Of a DNA stretch of 35,459 nucleotides, positions 8,356 through 16,343 are shown piece by piece (the first letter of the stretch is position 1; every line of letters starts with the position of its first letter). Location of the stretch: contig NZ_PBSH01000044.1 of assembly GCF_002726155.1 (NCBI RefSeq), positions 1-35,459 on the forward strand, given 5' to 3'. A model generated the notes under the pieces. It had not been told where the DNA came from and did no database searches. It saw only the letters and a list, made by a program, of their open reading frames with translations. The translations under genes were made by a program, and so were the position numbers. The stretch comes from Alcanivorax sp. (GTDB lineage: Bacteria; Pseudomonadota; Gammaproteobacteria; Pseudomonadales; Alcanivoracaceae).

Positions 8356-8813
8356 TGGAACATCACGTCTATTTTGCCGTGTTCGGCTTCGACCACGACC
8401 CGCAACAACTGGACCTGTTACTGGGCCAGAATGCGGACGATTACTGGCGCGAAGGCGAGAACTACAGCGATGCCGCCCCCGAGGCACTGCGCAAGGAAAA
8501 TCGCTGGATTCTCTCCAGCCAGCTGGACCATACCGCCAGCCACCGGGATCATTTTGAAAAGCTGCTTTACAAGCTGCAGCGCCTGGCGCCCCGACTTTCT
8601 GCGCTGGATAACCCCGACGCCGATAATCCCGAACCGGAGAACAGCGTGTGGGAAACGCATTACCGTTACGGCATCGGTGTGTCACAGTACTTCTTTATGG
8701 ACGACCCGGCGTTTTATCTGCCTGCCGACATCATCAACGGCTATCAAACACTGGGTTTTGATATCAGCTTTGACCAACTGGGAATCGACGGCAGCCATGG
8801 CAACGGAAATTGA
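8355..8813 (+). CDS. DUF4279 domain protein
   Basis: A 152-residue soluble protein starting MEHHVYFAVFGFDHDPQQLDLLLG, which resembles the DUF4279 pattern of a strand followed by a helix and a W[IV]LSS motif (here RWILSSQLD). No catalytic residues can be named and the function is unknown. The start overlaps the lipocalin stop, and its last 17 bases overlap the CYTH gene start, so three genes form one coupled chain. The family call rests on pattern recognition only. Confidence 0.75.
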   Translation: MEHHVYFAVFGFDHDPQQLDLLLGQNADDYWREGENYSDAAPEALRKENRWILSSQLDHTASHRDHFEKLLYKLQRLAPRLSALDNPDADNPEPENSVWETHYRYGIGVSQYFFMDDPAFYLPADIINGYQTLGFDISFDQLGIDGSHGNGN

Positions 8814-9264
8814 ACGCAAGTTTCAGGTCAATGACTTGACCATTATCAACACCCTGCCCGGGGAGCGACTTACCCAGGGCTACCTGAGCCATGACAAGAA
8901 CGCCACCGTGCGAGTGCGCACCACCGGCGACACTGCCTGGTTAACCATCAAGGGCAAAACCGTGGGCGCCACCCGTAGTGAGTTCGAATACCCCATTCCG
9001 GTGGCAGACGCGCGGCAGATGCTCACCGAGCTGTGTGGGGCCGGTGTCATTGATAAAACCCGCTACCGGTTGCCACAAGGCGATCTGTGCTGGGAAATTG
9101 ATGTGTTTCACGGTGACAACGACGGACTGATCGTGGCAGAAATCGAACTACCCAGCGAAGCGACCGCCTTTGACAGACCCGCCTGGCTAGGAGAAGAAGT
9201 TACCGGCGACAGCCGCTATTATAACAGTGCGCTAAGCACCACACCCTACAAAAGCTGGCCGTAA
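8797..9264 (+). CDS. CYTH domain protein (triphosphate tunnel metalloenzyme)
   Basis: A 155-residue protein. It begins MATEIERKFQV, the ExExK signature of CYTH/triphosphate tunnel enzymes at the very N terminus. Further ligands follow: VRVRTTGDTAWLTIKGK, the basic strand TRYRL and the acidic VAEIELPSE. These enzymes hydrolyse or bind triphosphates with a divalent metal; a short single-domain form is typically an inorganic triphosphatase. The start at 8797 was chosen because the open frame upstream simply runs through the DUF4279 gene in another frame. It overlaps that gene by 17 bp. Confidence 0.9.
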   Translation: MATEIERKFQVNDLTIINTLPGERLTQGYLSHDKNATVRVRTTGDTAWLTIKGKTVGATRSEFEYPIPVADARQMLTELCGAGVIDKTRYRLPQGDLCWEIDVFHGDNDGLIVAEIELPSEATAFDRPAWLGEEVTGDSRYYNSALSTTPYKSWP

Positions 9265-9320
9265 TCACCGCCATCATTATCCAAAAATACAATCGGCAAG
9301 CACGAACACGGGGGACAGCA

Positions 9321-9944
9321 ATGGAATCCAACCTCTACCAGGCTCCGGCCAGCGAGATCATCGCACCGGAATCAGATCGGCCAGGCGTGGCGCTCTATGT
9401 GATCGCTCCCTGGAAATTCAATCTGCTTTTCTGGGCGACCCTGGGCATCTATGACGTCTACTGGAATTTCAGAAACTGGCAGAACCAGAAAGACATCCGG
9501 CAGAAAAAAGTGCAGCCCGTAGCACGTGCCCTGTTCAGCGTATTTTTCTTTGCCTCGCTGATGAAAACCATCAATGACGAAAACAAGGGCACGACAAAAC
9601 CCTTACCGGTCACCATCATGGCGACCCTGTATGTCCTCTCCTACCTGATCAGTACCGTGTCTGACCGAGCCGCCGCCAGTATGGAAACCTTTGGCATTCT
9701 GGATCTGATTTCACTGGCGCTTCTCCCGGTCACCTGGGCCGTCCTGTTCAAGGCTCAAAAAGCCATCAACTTGTCCCAGGGGGATGAGCACGGCCTGCTC
9801 AATAACCGACTAACCCTCGCCAACGGTATCTGGATCTTGCTGGGCATCAGCCTGTGGGCGCTCATTTTGCTCGGCCTGGCCAGCGGTTATTTTCCAGAGC
9901 AAACGGATACCTTTCTCTCCAGTCTGATAGAGACCGTGTCATGA
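9321..9944 (+). CDS. Uncharacterised multi-pass membrane protein
   Basis: A 207-residue protein with four or five hydrophobic segments (about residues 33-50, 72-85, 95-112, 125-142 and 165-187). The first carries FNLLFWATLGIYDVYWNFRNWQNQKD, a pattern seen in several small families of bacterial membrane proteins with 'TLGIYxxYWxxRNW'. No enzymatic motif is visible and I assign no function. GGGGGACAGCA precedes the ATG. Its stop overlaps the start of the next lipoprotein gene (ATGA), which suggests the two work together in the envelope. Confidence 0.8.
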   Translation: MESNLYQAPASEIIAPESDRPGVALYVIAPWKFNLLFWATLGIYDVYWNFRNWQNQKDIRQKKVQPVARALFSVFFFASLMKTINDENKGTTKPLPVTIMATLYVLSYLISTVSDRAAASMETFGILDLISLALLPVTWAVLFKAQKAINLSQGDEHGLLNNRLTLANGIWILLGISLWALILLGLASGYFPEQTDTFLSSLIETVS

Positions 9945-10531
9945 TCAGGTCATCCACAAAGAAGGCACTCGCCTACCCACTGGCAGGCGCTACGCTTGCC
10001 CTGCTACTGACCGGCTGCATTCCCACTGTCCAGCGTCTGTGGGACGCCCAACCCGTGAGCGGCACGGTAATCGATGGCGACACCGGCGCCCCGATCAGCG
10101 GCGCCACCATCAGCCTGATTGCCTCCCCCGATGCCCCTGAGCCGCCGCGCACTGCCACCAGCAATGCGCACGGGGAATTTACCCTGCCCGGCAGCTCCCA
10201 CATCGGTTTCCATATGGCCATGCCGGCCAGCTATCTGGCCTCGGACCAGTGGACAATCAGCCACCCGGACTACCCCGACGCCGTGGCCGAAACGCGCACC
10301 ATCGCCCCTCCAACCGGTGAACAGCACCGGGAAATCACCGTACCGCTGTTCTCACATATAGAAACCACACCAGTGGAAGACTGCCCCTACTTCCATTACC
10401 AGCAACAGCTCACGCAGTGGATACAGCAACATTTCAATGAGGAAGCACGGCGACCCTTCCAGGACTCCCTGCTCACGCTTTGCCGTGATCCCGGGCGTAT
10501 TGAGAAAATTCTCGCCTCTCAGGAACCGTGA
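9941..10531 (+). CDS. Lipoprotein with carboxypeptidase-regulatory-like beta-sandwich domain
   Basis: A 196-residue precursor. The signal peptide ends LALLLTGC, so Cys26 should be lipid-modified. Residues 38-125 look like a CarboxypepD_reg-type beta sandwich: VSGTVIDGDTGAPISGATISL followed by TATSNAHGEFTLPG. The C-terminal part contains two cysteines and helical HYQQQLTQWIQQHF, with no known motif. The frame is open to 9854, but the ATG at 9941 gives a proper signal peptide and overlaps the previous stop. It probably binds something at the cell surface or in the periplasm; the ligand is unknown. Confidence 0.8.
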   Translation: MIRSSTKKALAYPLAGATLALLLTGCIPTVQRLWDAQPVSGTVIDGDTGAPISGATISLIASPDAPEPPRTATSNAHGEFTLPGSSHIGFHMAMPASYLASDQWTISHPDYPDAVAETRTIAPPTGEQHREITVPLFSHIETTPVEDCPYFHYQQQLTQWIQQHFNEEARRPFQDSLLTLCRDPGRIEKILASQEP

Positions 10532-10569
10532 TTCAGCCAACCAGTCTGAGCTATACTGAAGACCAACGT

Positions 10570-10629
10570 CTGCCGTGGACGACCCGGCAGGCACCTCCAT
10601 CGCATCAACCACATAACGGGGACGGCCCC
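10570..10629 (+). promoter_or_regulatory. Guanidine-II (mini-ykkC) riboswitch
   Basis: Two hairpins with ACGR loops stand just upstream of the exporter gene. Hairpin 1 (10570-10590) pairs CTGCCG-(T)-GG with CCCGGCAG around loop ACGA. Hairpin 2 (10618-10629) is GGGG-ACGG-CCCC. The linker is 27 nt and the ribosome binding site (AGGAGA) follows hairpin 2 within a few bases. This is the exact architecture of the mini-ykkC class, whose loops dimerise around guanidinium to free the ribosome binding site. Confidence 0.87.
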
Positions 10630-10646
10630 ATGACAGGAGACACGTC

Positions 10647-10964
10647 ATGGCATGGGCCTTGGTTATTCTTGCAGGCATTATTGAAACCGGCTGGGCATTG
10701 GGGCTGAAAGCCAGCCACGGCTTTACCCGCCCGCTTCCTTCACTACTGACCCTCATCGGCATGGTCGCCAGCTTCTGGCTATTGGCCAAAGCCATGCAGA
10801 CCTTGCCCGTGGGCACCGCCTACGCAGTGTGGACTGGCATCGGCACCATCGGCACTGTGCTGTTGGGTATTGTGCTGTTCCAGGATGCGGTTAACGCCCC
10901 ACGGTTACTCTGTCTCGGGCTGATTCTGGCCGGCATAGTAGGGCTAAAAATCTTCACCCCCTGA
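10647..10964 (+). CDS. gdx: Guanidinium exporter Gdx (SugE subfamily, SMR family)
   Basis: A 105-residue protein with four membrane helices, the exact SMR size. The first helix carries the essential Glu13 in ILAGIIETGWALGLK. The WALGLKAS sequence and the later TLPVGTAYAVWTGIGTIGT match the SugE/Gdx subfamily rather than the multidrug EmrE subfamily. It exports guanidinium in exchange for protons as an antiparallel dimer. The guanidine-II riboswitch directly upstream supports this substrate strongly. AGGAGA precedes the ATG. Confidence 0.93.
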   Translation: MAWALVILAGIIETGWALGLKASHGFTRPLPSLLTLIGMVASFWLLAKAMQTLPVGTAYAVWTGIGTIGTVLLGIVLFQDAVNAPRLLCLGLILAGIVGLKIFTP

Positions 10965-11068
10965 AACGTCGACGGATATGCAGGCGTGTTCCCGCCACCG
11001 GTTCCCTGTACTATTACCCGTGAATCATGGCGGTCACGCCCCTCCGTTTCCCTCACCACAGGTCCCGC

Positions 11069-11533
11069 ATGCTCAATAACGACGTCCTTCGCCGCACCCG
11101 GTACATCTTCGATTTCGACGACACTCGCATGATCGGCGTTTTCGCCGAAGCCGGCGAAACCGTCACCCGGGAGCAGATCAGCGACTGGCTGAAAAAGGAC
11201 GACGACCCGGCCTTTCAAAAATGCACCGATCGCACCCTGGCGATTTTTCTCAACGGCCTGATCAATGCACTGCGCGGCAAGAAACCCGGGCAACAACCGG
11301 AACCGGAAAGCCGCCTCACCAACAACATGATTTTCATGAAACTGAAGATCGCCCTGAACCTGCAGGCCGAAGACGTGCTGGCGGTGCTCGAGCTGGCCAA
11401 CTTCCGCATGAGCAAACACGAACTCAGCGCCTTCTTCCGCAAACCCGGCCACAAGCACTATCGCGAGTGCAAGGACCAGATTCTGCGAAACTTTCTCAAA
11501 GGCTTGCAGATCCAGTTCAGGGATGGGGAATAG
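11069..11533 (+). CDS. yehS: DUF1456 family protein (YehS-like)
   Basis: A 154-residue protein, almost the same length as E. coli YehS. It contains two copies of the DUF1456 repeat: MLNNDVLRRTRYIFDFDD...CTDRTLAIFLNGLI and LTNNMIFMKLKIALNL...CKDQILRNFLKGL. The function is unknown. The frame is open from 11027, but the ATG at 11069 begins the conserved domain. It converges with metR, leaving a 42-bp gap. Confidence 0.88.
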   Translation: MLNNDVLRRTRYIFDFDDTRMIGVFAEAGETVTREQISDWLKKDDDPAFQKCTDRTLAIFLNGLINALRGKKPGQQPEPESRLTNNMIFMKLKIALNLQAEDVLAVLELANFRMSKHELSAFFRKPGHKHYRECKDQILRNFLKGLQIQFRDGE

Positions 11534-11575
11534 CGGTCTCACGCTGGGCACCAGACGCATAAAGCCTACGGCTCC

Positions 11576-12493
11576 CTAACGCACCGCCCTGATGCCACTC
11601 AAGGTCTTGAAGGACAGGTCACGGGCGGTACCGAGAAACTCCTGCACATAAGGCGTCTGTTCGTCCTCAGCTCGCACCGCCGCATAGAGCGTGCGCCACA
11701 CCCCCTTTTCTCCAAGCCGCACGGTTTTCAGCAAGTCATGCTCGGTGTATTCCGTTAGCGCCCAGTTCGGCAGCGCTGCCACACCCCGGCCTGCCGCCAC
11801 CAGTTGTGCGGTCATCGGGGTCAGCTCGGCGGTGCGGATAGCAGCAGGTTCGGCGCCGGCCGGATCCAGAAAGGCGGTGAACACATCCAGTCGTTGCCGC
11901 TCCACCGGGTAGGTAATCAAGGTCTGGTCGGCGAAGTCTTCCGGAAGAATCCACTTCTGCGCCGCCAGCGGCGACTGCCGTGACACCGCCAGCACCAGCT
12001 CGTAGCGAAACAGCGGTACATAAAGTACAGCCTCGTTTTCCACCGGGTCGGAACTGATCACCATGTCCAGGTCCCCGCGCACCAACGCCGGCAACGGGGC
12101 AAAACTGAAAGCCGCAGACAGATCCAGCTCTACTTCCGGCCAGTGTTCCCGAAACGCATCCAGGGCCGGCATCAGCCACTGAAAACAGGAATGGCACTCA
12201 ATGGCGATATGCAGCCGCCCGGTCTGCCCGGCGGCCAGGCGCTTAAGCTCCCTCTCCGTCTGCTGCACCCGGGGAAGAATCTCCCGCCCCAACGCCAGCA
12301 ATCGCAACCCGGCGGTGGTAAAGCGCACCGGACGGGAGCGCCGCACGACCAATTCCATGCCCAAACGGTGTTCCAGATCTTTCAGCTGGTGTGATAAAGC
12401 CGACTGGGTGACATGCAGCCGATCTGCCGCCTCCACCATTGAGCCCGCCTCATCCATCGCCCGCAGGGTGGCAAGATGTCGTAATTCCAGCAT
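11576..12493 (-). CDS. metR: LysR-type methionine biosynthesis regulator MetR
   Basis: A 305-residue LysR-type regulator. The N-terminal helix-turn-helix includes AADRLHVTQSALSHQLKDLEHRLG. The effector domain shows MetR-specific sequence, notably RLHIAIECHSCFQWLMPALDAF, DLDMVISSD and TLITYPVERQRLDVF. MetR responds to homocysteine and activates methionine synthase genes. An ATG at 12508 exists, but the one at 12493 has GGAGG at 5 nt and starts the conserved domain. It is divergent from mesX and mesD, which fits control of this locus. Confidence 0.93.
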   Translation of the reverse strand: MLELRHLATLRAMDEAGSMVEAADRLHVTQSALSHQLKDLEHRLGMELVVRRSRPVRFTTAGLRLLALGREILPRVQQTERELKRLAAGQTGRLHIAIECHSCFQWLMPALDAFREHWPEVELDLSAAFSFAPLPALVRGDLDMVISSDPVENEAVLYVPLFRYELVLAVSRQSPLAAQKWILPEDFADQTLITYPVERQRLDVFTAFLDPAGAEPAAIRTAELTPMTAQLVAAGRGVAALPNWALTEYTEHDLLKTVRLGEKGVWRTLYAAVRAEDEQTPYVQEFLGTARDLSFKTLSGIRAVR

Positions 12494-12645
12494 CTGATCC
12501 TCCAACATGTTCCATTGTGAGACGGGGGGTTACATCGCCGTGCGCCCCTGCAACAAGCTCTCGCATTGCAACGCCGCAAACCTCGCACCCACCCGGTGTT
12601 ACGCACCCCAACAGTCAGATTGCGCGTTTCAGGGATAACGCCAAG

Positions 12646-12660
12646 ATGAGAATATCTCAT
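12646..12660. promoter_or_regulatory. Candidate MetR/LysR operator
   Basis: ATGAGA-ATA-TCTCAT is a perfect dyad in the metR-mesX intergenic region and contains the LysR-type T-N11-A pattern (TGAG-N5-CTCA). It is close to the enteric MetR consensus TGAA-N5-TTCA. It sits about 150 bp from each start codon, suitable for control of both genes. Confidence 0.6.
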
Positions 12661-12681
12661 GAAATGTTGAAATAATACCAA

Positions 12682-12710
12682 TTAAACTCAAGTCTCGCCT
12701 TGGGCATAAT
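12682..12710 (+). promoter_or_regulatory. Possible sigma-70 promoter for mesX
   Basis: TTAAAC (12682-12687) and CATAAT (12705-12710) are spaced 17 bp apart, about 22 bp downstream of the MetR dyad. The -10 is good and the -35 poor, as expected for an activated promoter. This is a guess from motif matching. Confidence 0.35.
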
Positions 12711-12789
12711 GGCCACCAATCAGGTTGCATTGCGGTACACGCACTGCGATGCAAGCCATGCCCAATACTGACGCGGACGCCCTGTCATC

Positions 12790-13767
12790 ATGAGCAACGA
12801 ATTCACTTTCAGCATCAAGCGCATTAGTTTCGACGAGGATTACCGTCCATCCGACAACACGCGCATTACCACCAACTTTGCCAACCTGGCCCGGGGTGAG
12901 CGACGCCGGGAAAACCTGCGCGACACCCTGACGATGATCAACAACCGGTTCAACGCGCTGGCACATTGGGACAACCCCAACGGCGACCGATACACCGTGC
13001 AACACGACATTGTGTCGGTGGATATCGACATCGAAGGCAAGGGCGAAACCTTCCCGACCATTGAAATACTGAAAACCCGTATCTTTGACCGGCACACCAA
13101 CAAGCATATCGAAGGGGTGGTCGGGAACAATTTTTCCTCTTACCTGCGGGACTATGACTTCAGCATCGCCCTGCAGAACCATAACAAGGACCAGCCGCAC
13201 TTCAGCATCCCTGAAAACTTCGGCGATCTGCACGGCAAGCTGTTCAAGCATTTCGTTAACTCAAGCGCTTACCAGGAAAACTTCAGCAAATTGCCGGTGA
13301 TCTGTATCAGCGTATCGGATAACAAGGTGTACACCCGCACCGAGAATCATCACCCCGTTCTGGGGTTTGAGTACCTGCCCAATGAATCGTCACTGACTGA
13401 GAGTTACTTCAAGAAAATGGGGTTGAGCGTGCGCTATTTCATGCCGCCCCACAGCGTGGCGCCGCTGGCCTTTTTCTTCTTTGGCGACCTGGTGAACGAT
13501 TACACCAACCTGGAGCTGATCAGCACCATCAGCACCATGGAAACGTTCCAGAGAATCTATCGGCCCGAAATTTACAACGCCAATTCCGAAGCCGGCAATC
13601 GCTACCAGCCCAGCCTGAAGCACTCGGACTACTCCCTTACCCGCATTCACTATGACCGGGAAGAACGCAGTCAATTGGCCGTCAAGCAAGGAAAATTCAC
13701 TGAGGAGAACCTGATCGAGCCTTACCGAACGGTGCTGAATCAGTGGTCTGCGAATTACGGCATTTAA
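12790..13767 (+). CDS. mesX: MesX: DUF1852 protein, partner of core methionine synthase MesD
   Basis: A 325-residue soluble protein matching DUF1852 (for example FTFSIKRISFDEDYRPSDNTRITTNFANLARG and the closing NQWSANYG). This family has been described as MesX, a putative oxygenase needed by the MesD type of core methionine synthase in Acinetobacter; that is recalled family knowledge. It contains several His and Asp residues, but I cannot assign metal ligands. The ribosome binding site is weak, but no upstream ATG is in frame. mesD starts 23 bp after the stop, consistent with one operon under MetR. Confidence 0.88.
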   Translation: MSNEFTFSIKRISFDEDYRPSDNTRITTNFANLARGERRRENLRDTLTMINNRFNALAHWDNPNGDRYTVQHDIVSVDIDIEGKGETFPTIEILKTRIFDRHTNKHIEGVVGNNFSSYLRDYDFSIALQNHNKDQPHFSIPENFGDLHGKLFKHFVNSSAYQENFSKLPVICISVSDNKVYTRTENHHPVLGFEYLPNESSLTESYFKKMGLSVRYFMPPHSVAPLAFFFFGDLVNDYTNLELISTISTMETFQRIYRPEIYNANSEAGNRYQPSLKHSDYSLTRIHYDREERSQLAVKQGKFTEENLIEPYRTVLNQWSANYGI

Positions 13768-13789
13768 CTCATACACGGCAGTACAGATA

Positions 13790-14815
13790 ATGAAACGATT
13801 GTTACCCACATCCACGGCGGGCAGTTTGCCCAAGCCTTCCTGGCTGGCCGAACCCGAAACGCTCTGGTCCCCCTGGAAGTTGCAGGGCGAGGCTCTCATT
13901 GAAGGCAAACAGGACGCCCTGCGCCTGAGCTTGCATGAGCAGCAACTGGCCGGCATCGACATCGTCAGCGATGGTGAGCAAACCCGTCAGCACTTCGTGA
14001 CCACCTTTATCGAGCACCTGGACGGAGTGGATTTCGAGAAACGCGAGACGGTGAAGATCCGCGACCGTTACGATGCCAGTGTCCCCACAGTCGTGGGGGC
14101 GGTTAGCCGCCAGAAACCGGTGTTTGTGGACAATGCCCGCTTTCTGCGTGAGCAGACACAACAACCGATCAAATGGGCCCTGCCCGGTCCCATGACCATG
14201 ATCGATACGCTTTACGATGCCCATTACAAAAGCCGGGAAAAGCTGGCCTGGGAATTCGCTAAAATACTCAATCAGGAAGCCAGGGAACTGGAGGCGGCAG
14301 GCGTTGACATCATTCAGTTCGACGAGCCTGCTTTTAATGTATTTTTTGATGAAGTGAATGACTGGGGCGTGGCCACACTGGAAAAAGCCATTGAAGGGCT
14401 CAAGTGTGAGACCGCCGTGCATATCTGTTATGGCTACGGCATCAAAGCCAATACCGACTGGAAAAAAACGCTGGGCTCCGAGTGGCGACAATATGAAGAA
14501 GCCTTCCCCAGGCTGCAGGCCTCAAGCATCGACATGGTGTCCCTGGAGTGCCACAACTCCCACGTCCCTATGGATTTGATTGAGTTGATTCGCGGCAAGA
14601 AAGTGATGGTGGGCGCCATTGATGTGGCGACCCAGACTGTTGAAAGCCCCGAGGAAGTGGCCAACACCTTGCGCCAGGCGCTGCAGTTCGTGGATGCCGA
14701 CAAGCTGTACCCGTGCACCAACTGCGGCATGGCGCCTCTGCCTCGCCAGGTTGCCAGAGGCAAGCTGCGGGCATTGAGTGCCGGTGCCGAAATCGTGCGC
14801 AATGAACTTGCCTGA
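13790..14815 (+). CDS. mesD: Core methionine synthase MesD (MetE C-terminal-like)
   Basis: A 341-residue protein equal to only the catalytic C-terminal half of MetE; the N-terminal folate-binding half is absent. The start LLPTSTAGSLPKPSWL is typical of the UROD/MetE barrel. Zinc ligands appear as His211 and Cys213 (HICYGYG), Glu253 (SLECHNSH) and Cys312 (NCGMAP). It transfers a methyl group to homocysteine to make methionine. Core synthases do not use methyl-folate directly, and for MesD the donor is unresolved. Its place after mesX and near metR fixes the family assignment. Confidence 0.9.
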   Translation: MKRLLPTSTAGSLPKPSWLAEPETLWSPWKLQGEALIEGKQDALRLSLHEQQLAGIDIVSDGEQTRQHFVTTFIEHLDGVDFEKRETVKIRDRYDASVPTVVGAVSRQKPVFVDNARFLREQTQQPIKWALPGPMTMIDTLYDAHYKSREKLAWEFAKILNQEARELEAAGVDIIQFDEPAFNVFFDEVNDWGVATLEKAIEGLKCETAVHICYGYGIKANTDWKKTLGSEWRQYEEAFPRLQASSIDMVSLECHNSHVPMDLIELIRGKKVMVGAIDVATQTVESPEEVANTLRQALQFVDADKLYPCTNCGMAPLPRQVARGKLRALSAGAEIVRNELA

Positions 14816-14822
14816 ATCCTGT

Positions 14823-14858
14823 GGGAAGAGCGAGCGCCCGACCGCGCCGCCTCTTCCC
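14823..14858 (+). other. Hairpin between mesD and the flavin reductase gene
   Basis: GGGAAGAG (14823-14830) pairs with CTCTTCCC (14851-14858) around a 20-nt GC-rich loop. It lies in the 83-bp gap after mesD. There is no T-run, so it may set the relative expression of the downstream genes by processing or partial termination. Confidence 0.5.
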
Positions 14859-14898
14859 TGAGCCACCCGTTTGCGTTACGCCCTATTCTGGAATCACT

Positions 14899-15408
14899 AT
14901 GTCACTGACCACCACGGCCATCGACCCTCTGCATTTTCGCAAAGCGCTCAGCCATTTCGCCTCCGGACTCACCGTGATTACGTCGCACATCGATGACGAG
15001 CCCATTGGCTTTACCTGTCAATCGTTCTACAGCGTATCGACAACCCCACCGTTGGTGTCATTCAGTGTGAAGCGAGATTCTTTCAGCTACCCCAAGATCC
15101 GTCGGGCGGGCCGGTTTGCGGTGAACATCCTCTCGGATGAACAGAAGGCGGTATCCAACCTCTTTGCGCAACAGGGCGCAGACAAGTGGAAAGAAATCGA
15201 CTGGAACACCTCTCCCCTGGGCAACCCGTTGATTGGCGGCAGCCTGCACTGGCTCGACTGTGACATTCACGCCGAACATGAAGCCGGCGATCACCTGATC
15301 GTGATTGGTGAAGTGCGGGCACTGAGTCTGCAGCAAGCGGCAACCACACAGCCGCTGCTGTATTTCAAAGGGCAATACTGCAATCTGGATGCGACGTTCA
15401 GCCCCTGA
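14899..15408 (+). CDS. Flavin reductase-like FMN-binding protein
   Basis: A 169-residue protein of the flavin reductase domain family (PF01613 type). It opens DPLHFRKALSHFASGLTVIT and has the FMN-binding GFTCQSFYSVSTTPPLVSFSV segment and FAVNILSDEQKAVSNLFA. Such enzymes reduce free FMN or FAD with NAD(P)H and supply it to a partner monooxygenase. The ATG at 14899 was chosen; the upstream open frame is only intergenic. Its position after mesX-mesD suggests it feeds MesX; this is an inference. Confidence 0.88.
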   Translation: MSLTTTAIDPLHFRKALSHFASGLTVITSHIDDEPIGFTCQSFYSVSTTPPLVSFSVKRDSFSYPKIRRAGRFAVNILSDEQKAVSNLFAQQGADKWKEIDWNTSPLGNPLIGGSLHWLDCDIHAEHEAGDHLIVIGEVRALSLQQAATTQPLLYFKGQYCNLDATFSP

Positions 15409-15479
15409 GTCCCCTCACTTCCGATTCGTTCTTTCTGTCATCACGCCGCCAACCTGTGCGGCTTTTCCAAGGGTTTAAC

Positions 15480-16262
15480 ATGGAATTTTTGCTTTATTTG
15501 ATTCTGGGTGCGGCGGCCGGGGTATTGGCGGGTCTGTTTGGGGTCGGCGGCGGCATCATCATCGTACCGGTACTGGTTCTGAGCTTTACCGCCCAGGGCG
15601 TTGATCCACAAGTATTGACGCATCTCGCCGTTGGCACCTCACTGGCCACTATCATCTTCACCTCCATCAATTCGGTGATGGAGCATCATCGCAAAGGCGC
15701 GGTGCAATGGCCCATTTTCACCTGGATGACAATAGGCATACTGCTTGGAGCGGGGCTTGGCTCACTGACGGCTGCGTCAATTCAGGGGCCGATGCTTCAG
15801 AAGATCATTGGCGTATTTGCCATCGTTATTGCCATTCAAATGGCGTTCGACCTGAAACCCAAAGGCAGCCGCGCCGTGCCTGGCAAGCTGGGACTGACCG
15901 CCGCTGGCGGGGTCATTGGCTGGGCCTCGGCGATCTTTGGCATCGGCGGCGGCACTCTGAATGTGCCCTTTCTCACCTGGCGCAGCCTGCCCATGCAACA
16001 AGCGGTGGCCACCTCGTCGGCTTGCGGACTGCCCATCGCCGCGGCCAGTGCCTTGAGTTTCATGCTGATTGGCTGGAACCAGCCACAACTGCCCGAGTGG
16101 AGCCTGGGGTACGTGTACCTTCCTGCCATGGTCGGGGTCGCCTTTACCAGCATGTTCTTTGCCCGTTTTGGCGCACGCCTGGCACACCGGTTGTCGCCAC
16201 GGCTGCTGAAACGGTTGTTCGCCCTGTTGCTGCTGTGCGTGGGAGTGAATTTTCTCGTTTGA
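15480..16262 (+). CDS. TauE/SafE family sulfite-exporter-type permease
   Basis: A 260-residue membrane protein with about eight helices. Two glycine-rich repeats mark the family: ILGAAAGVLAGLFGVGGGIIIVPVL near residue 10 and GVIGWASAIFGIGGGTLNVPFLTW near residue 145. Members transport sulfur-containing anions such as sulfite or sulfoacetate, though many are uncharacterised. A GTG at 15456 is in frame; the ATG at 15480 has GGG upstream and starts the first helix. It follows the flavin reductase on the same strand. Confidence 0.88.
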   Translation: MEFLLYLILGAAAGVLAGLFGVGGGIIIVPVLVLSFTAQGVDPQVLTHLAVGTSLATIIFTSINSVMEHHRKGAVQWPIFTWMTIGILLGAGLGSLTAASIQGPMLQKIIGVFAIVIAIQMAFDLKPKGSRAVPGKLGLTAAGGVIGWASAIFGIGGGTLNVPFLTWRSLPMQQAVATSSACGLPIAAASALSFMLIGWNQPQLPEWSLGYVYLPAMVGVAFTSMFFARFGARLAHRLSPRLLKRLFALLLLCVGVNFLV

Positions 16263-16343
16263 GGCGCACGTGTGACGTTATGCATTACTGATATCGTGGT
16301 GACGCTTGCATGGCAATGAGTGCAATACTCAGTTGCGAGCGGC

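Noticed and set aside
12494..12789. Cobalamin or SAM riboswitch before mesX
   Set aside because: None of the conserved core sequences (such as the B12 box) is visible.
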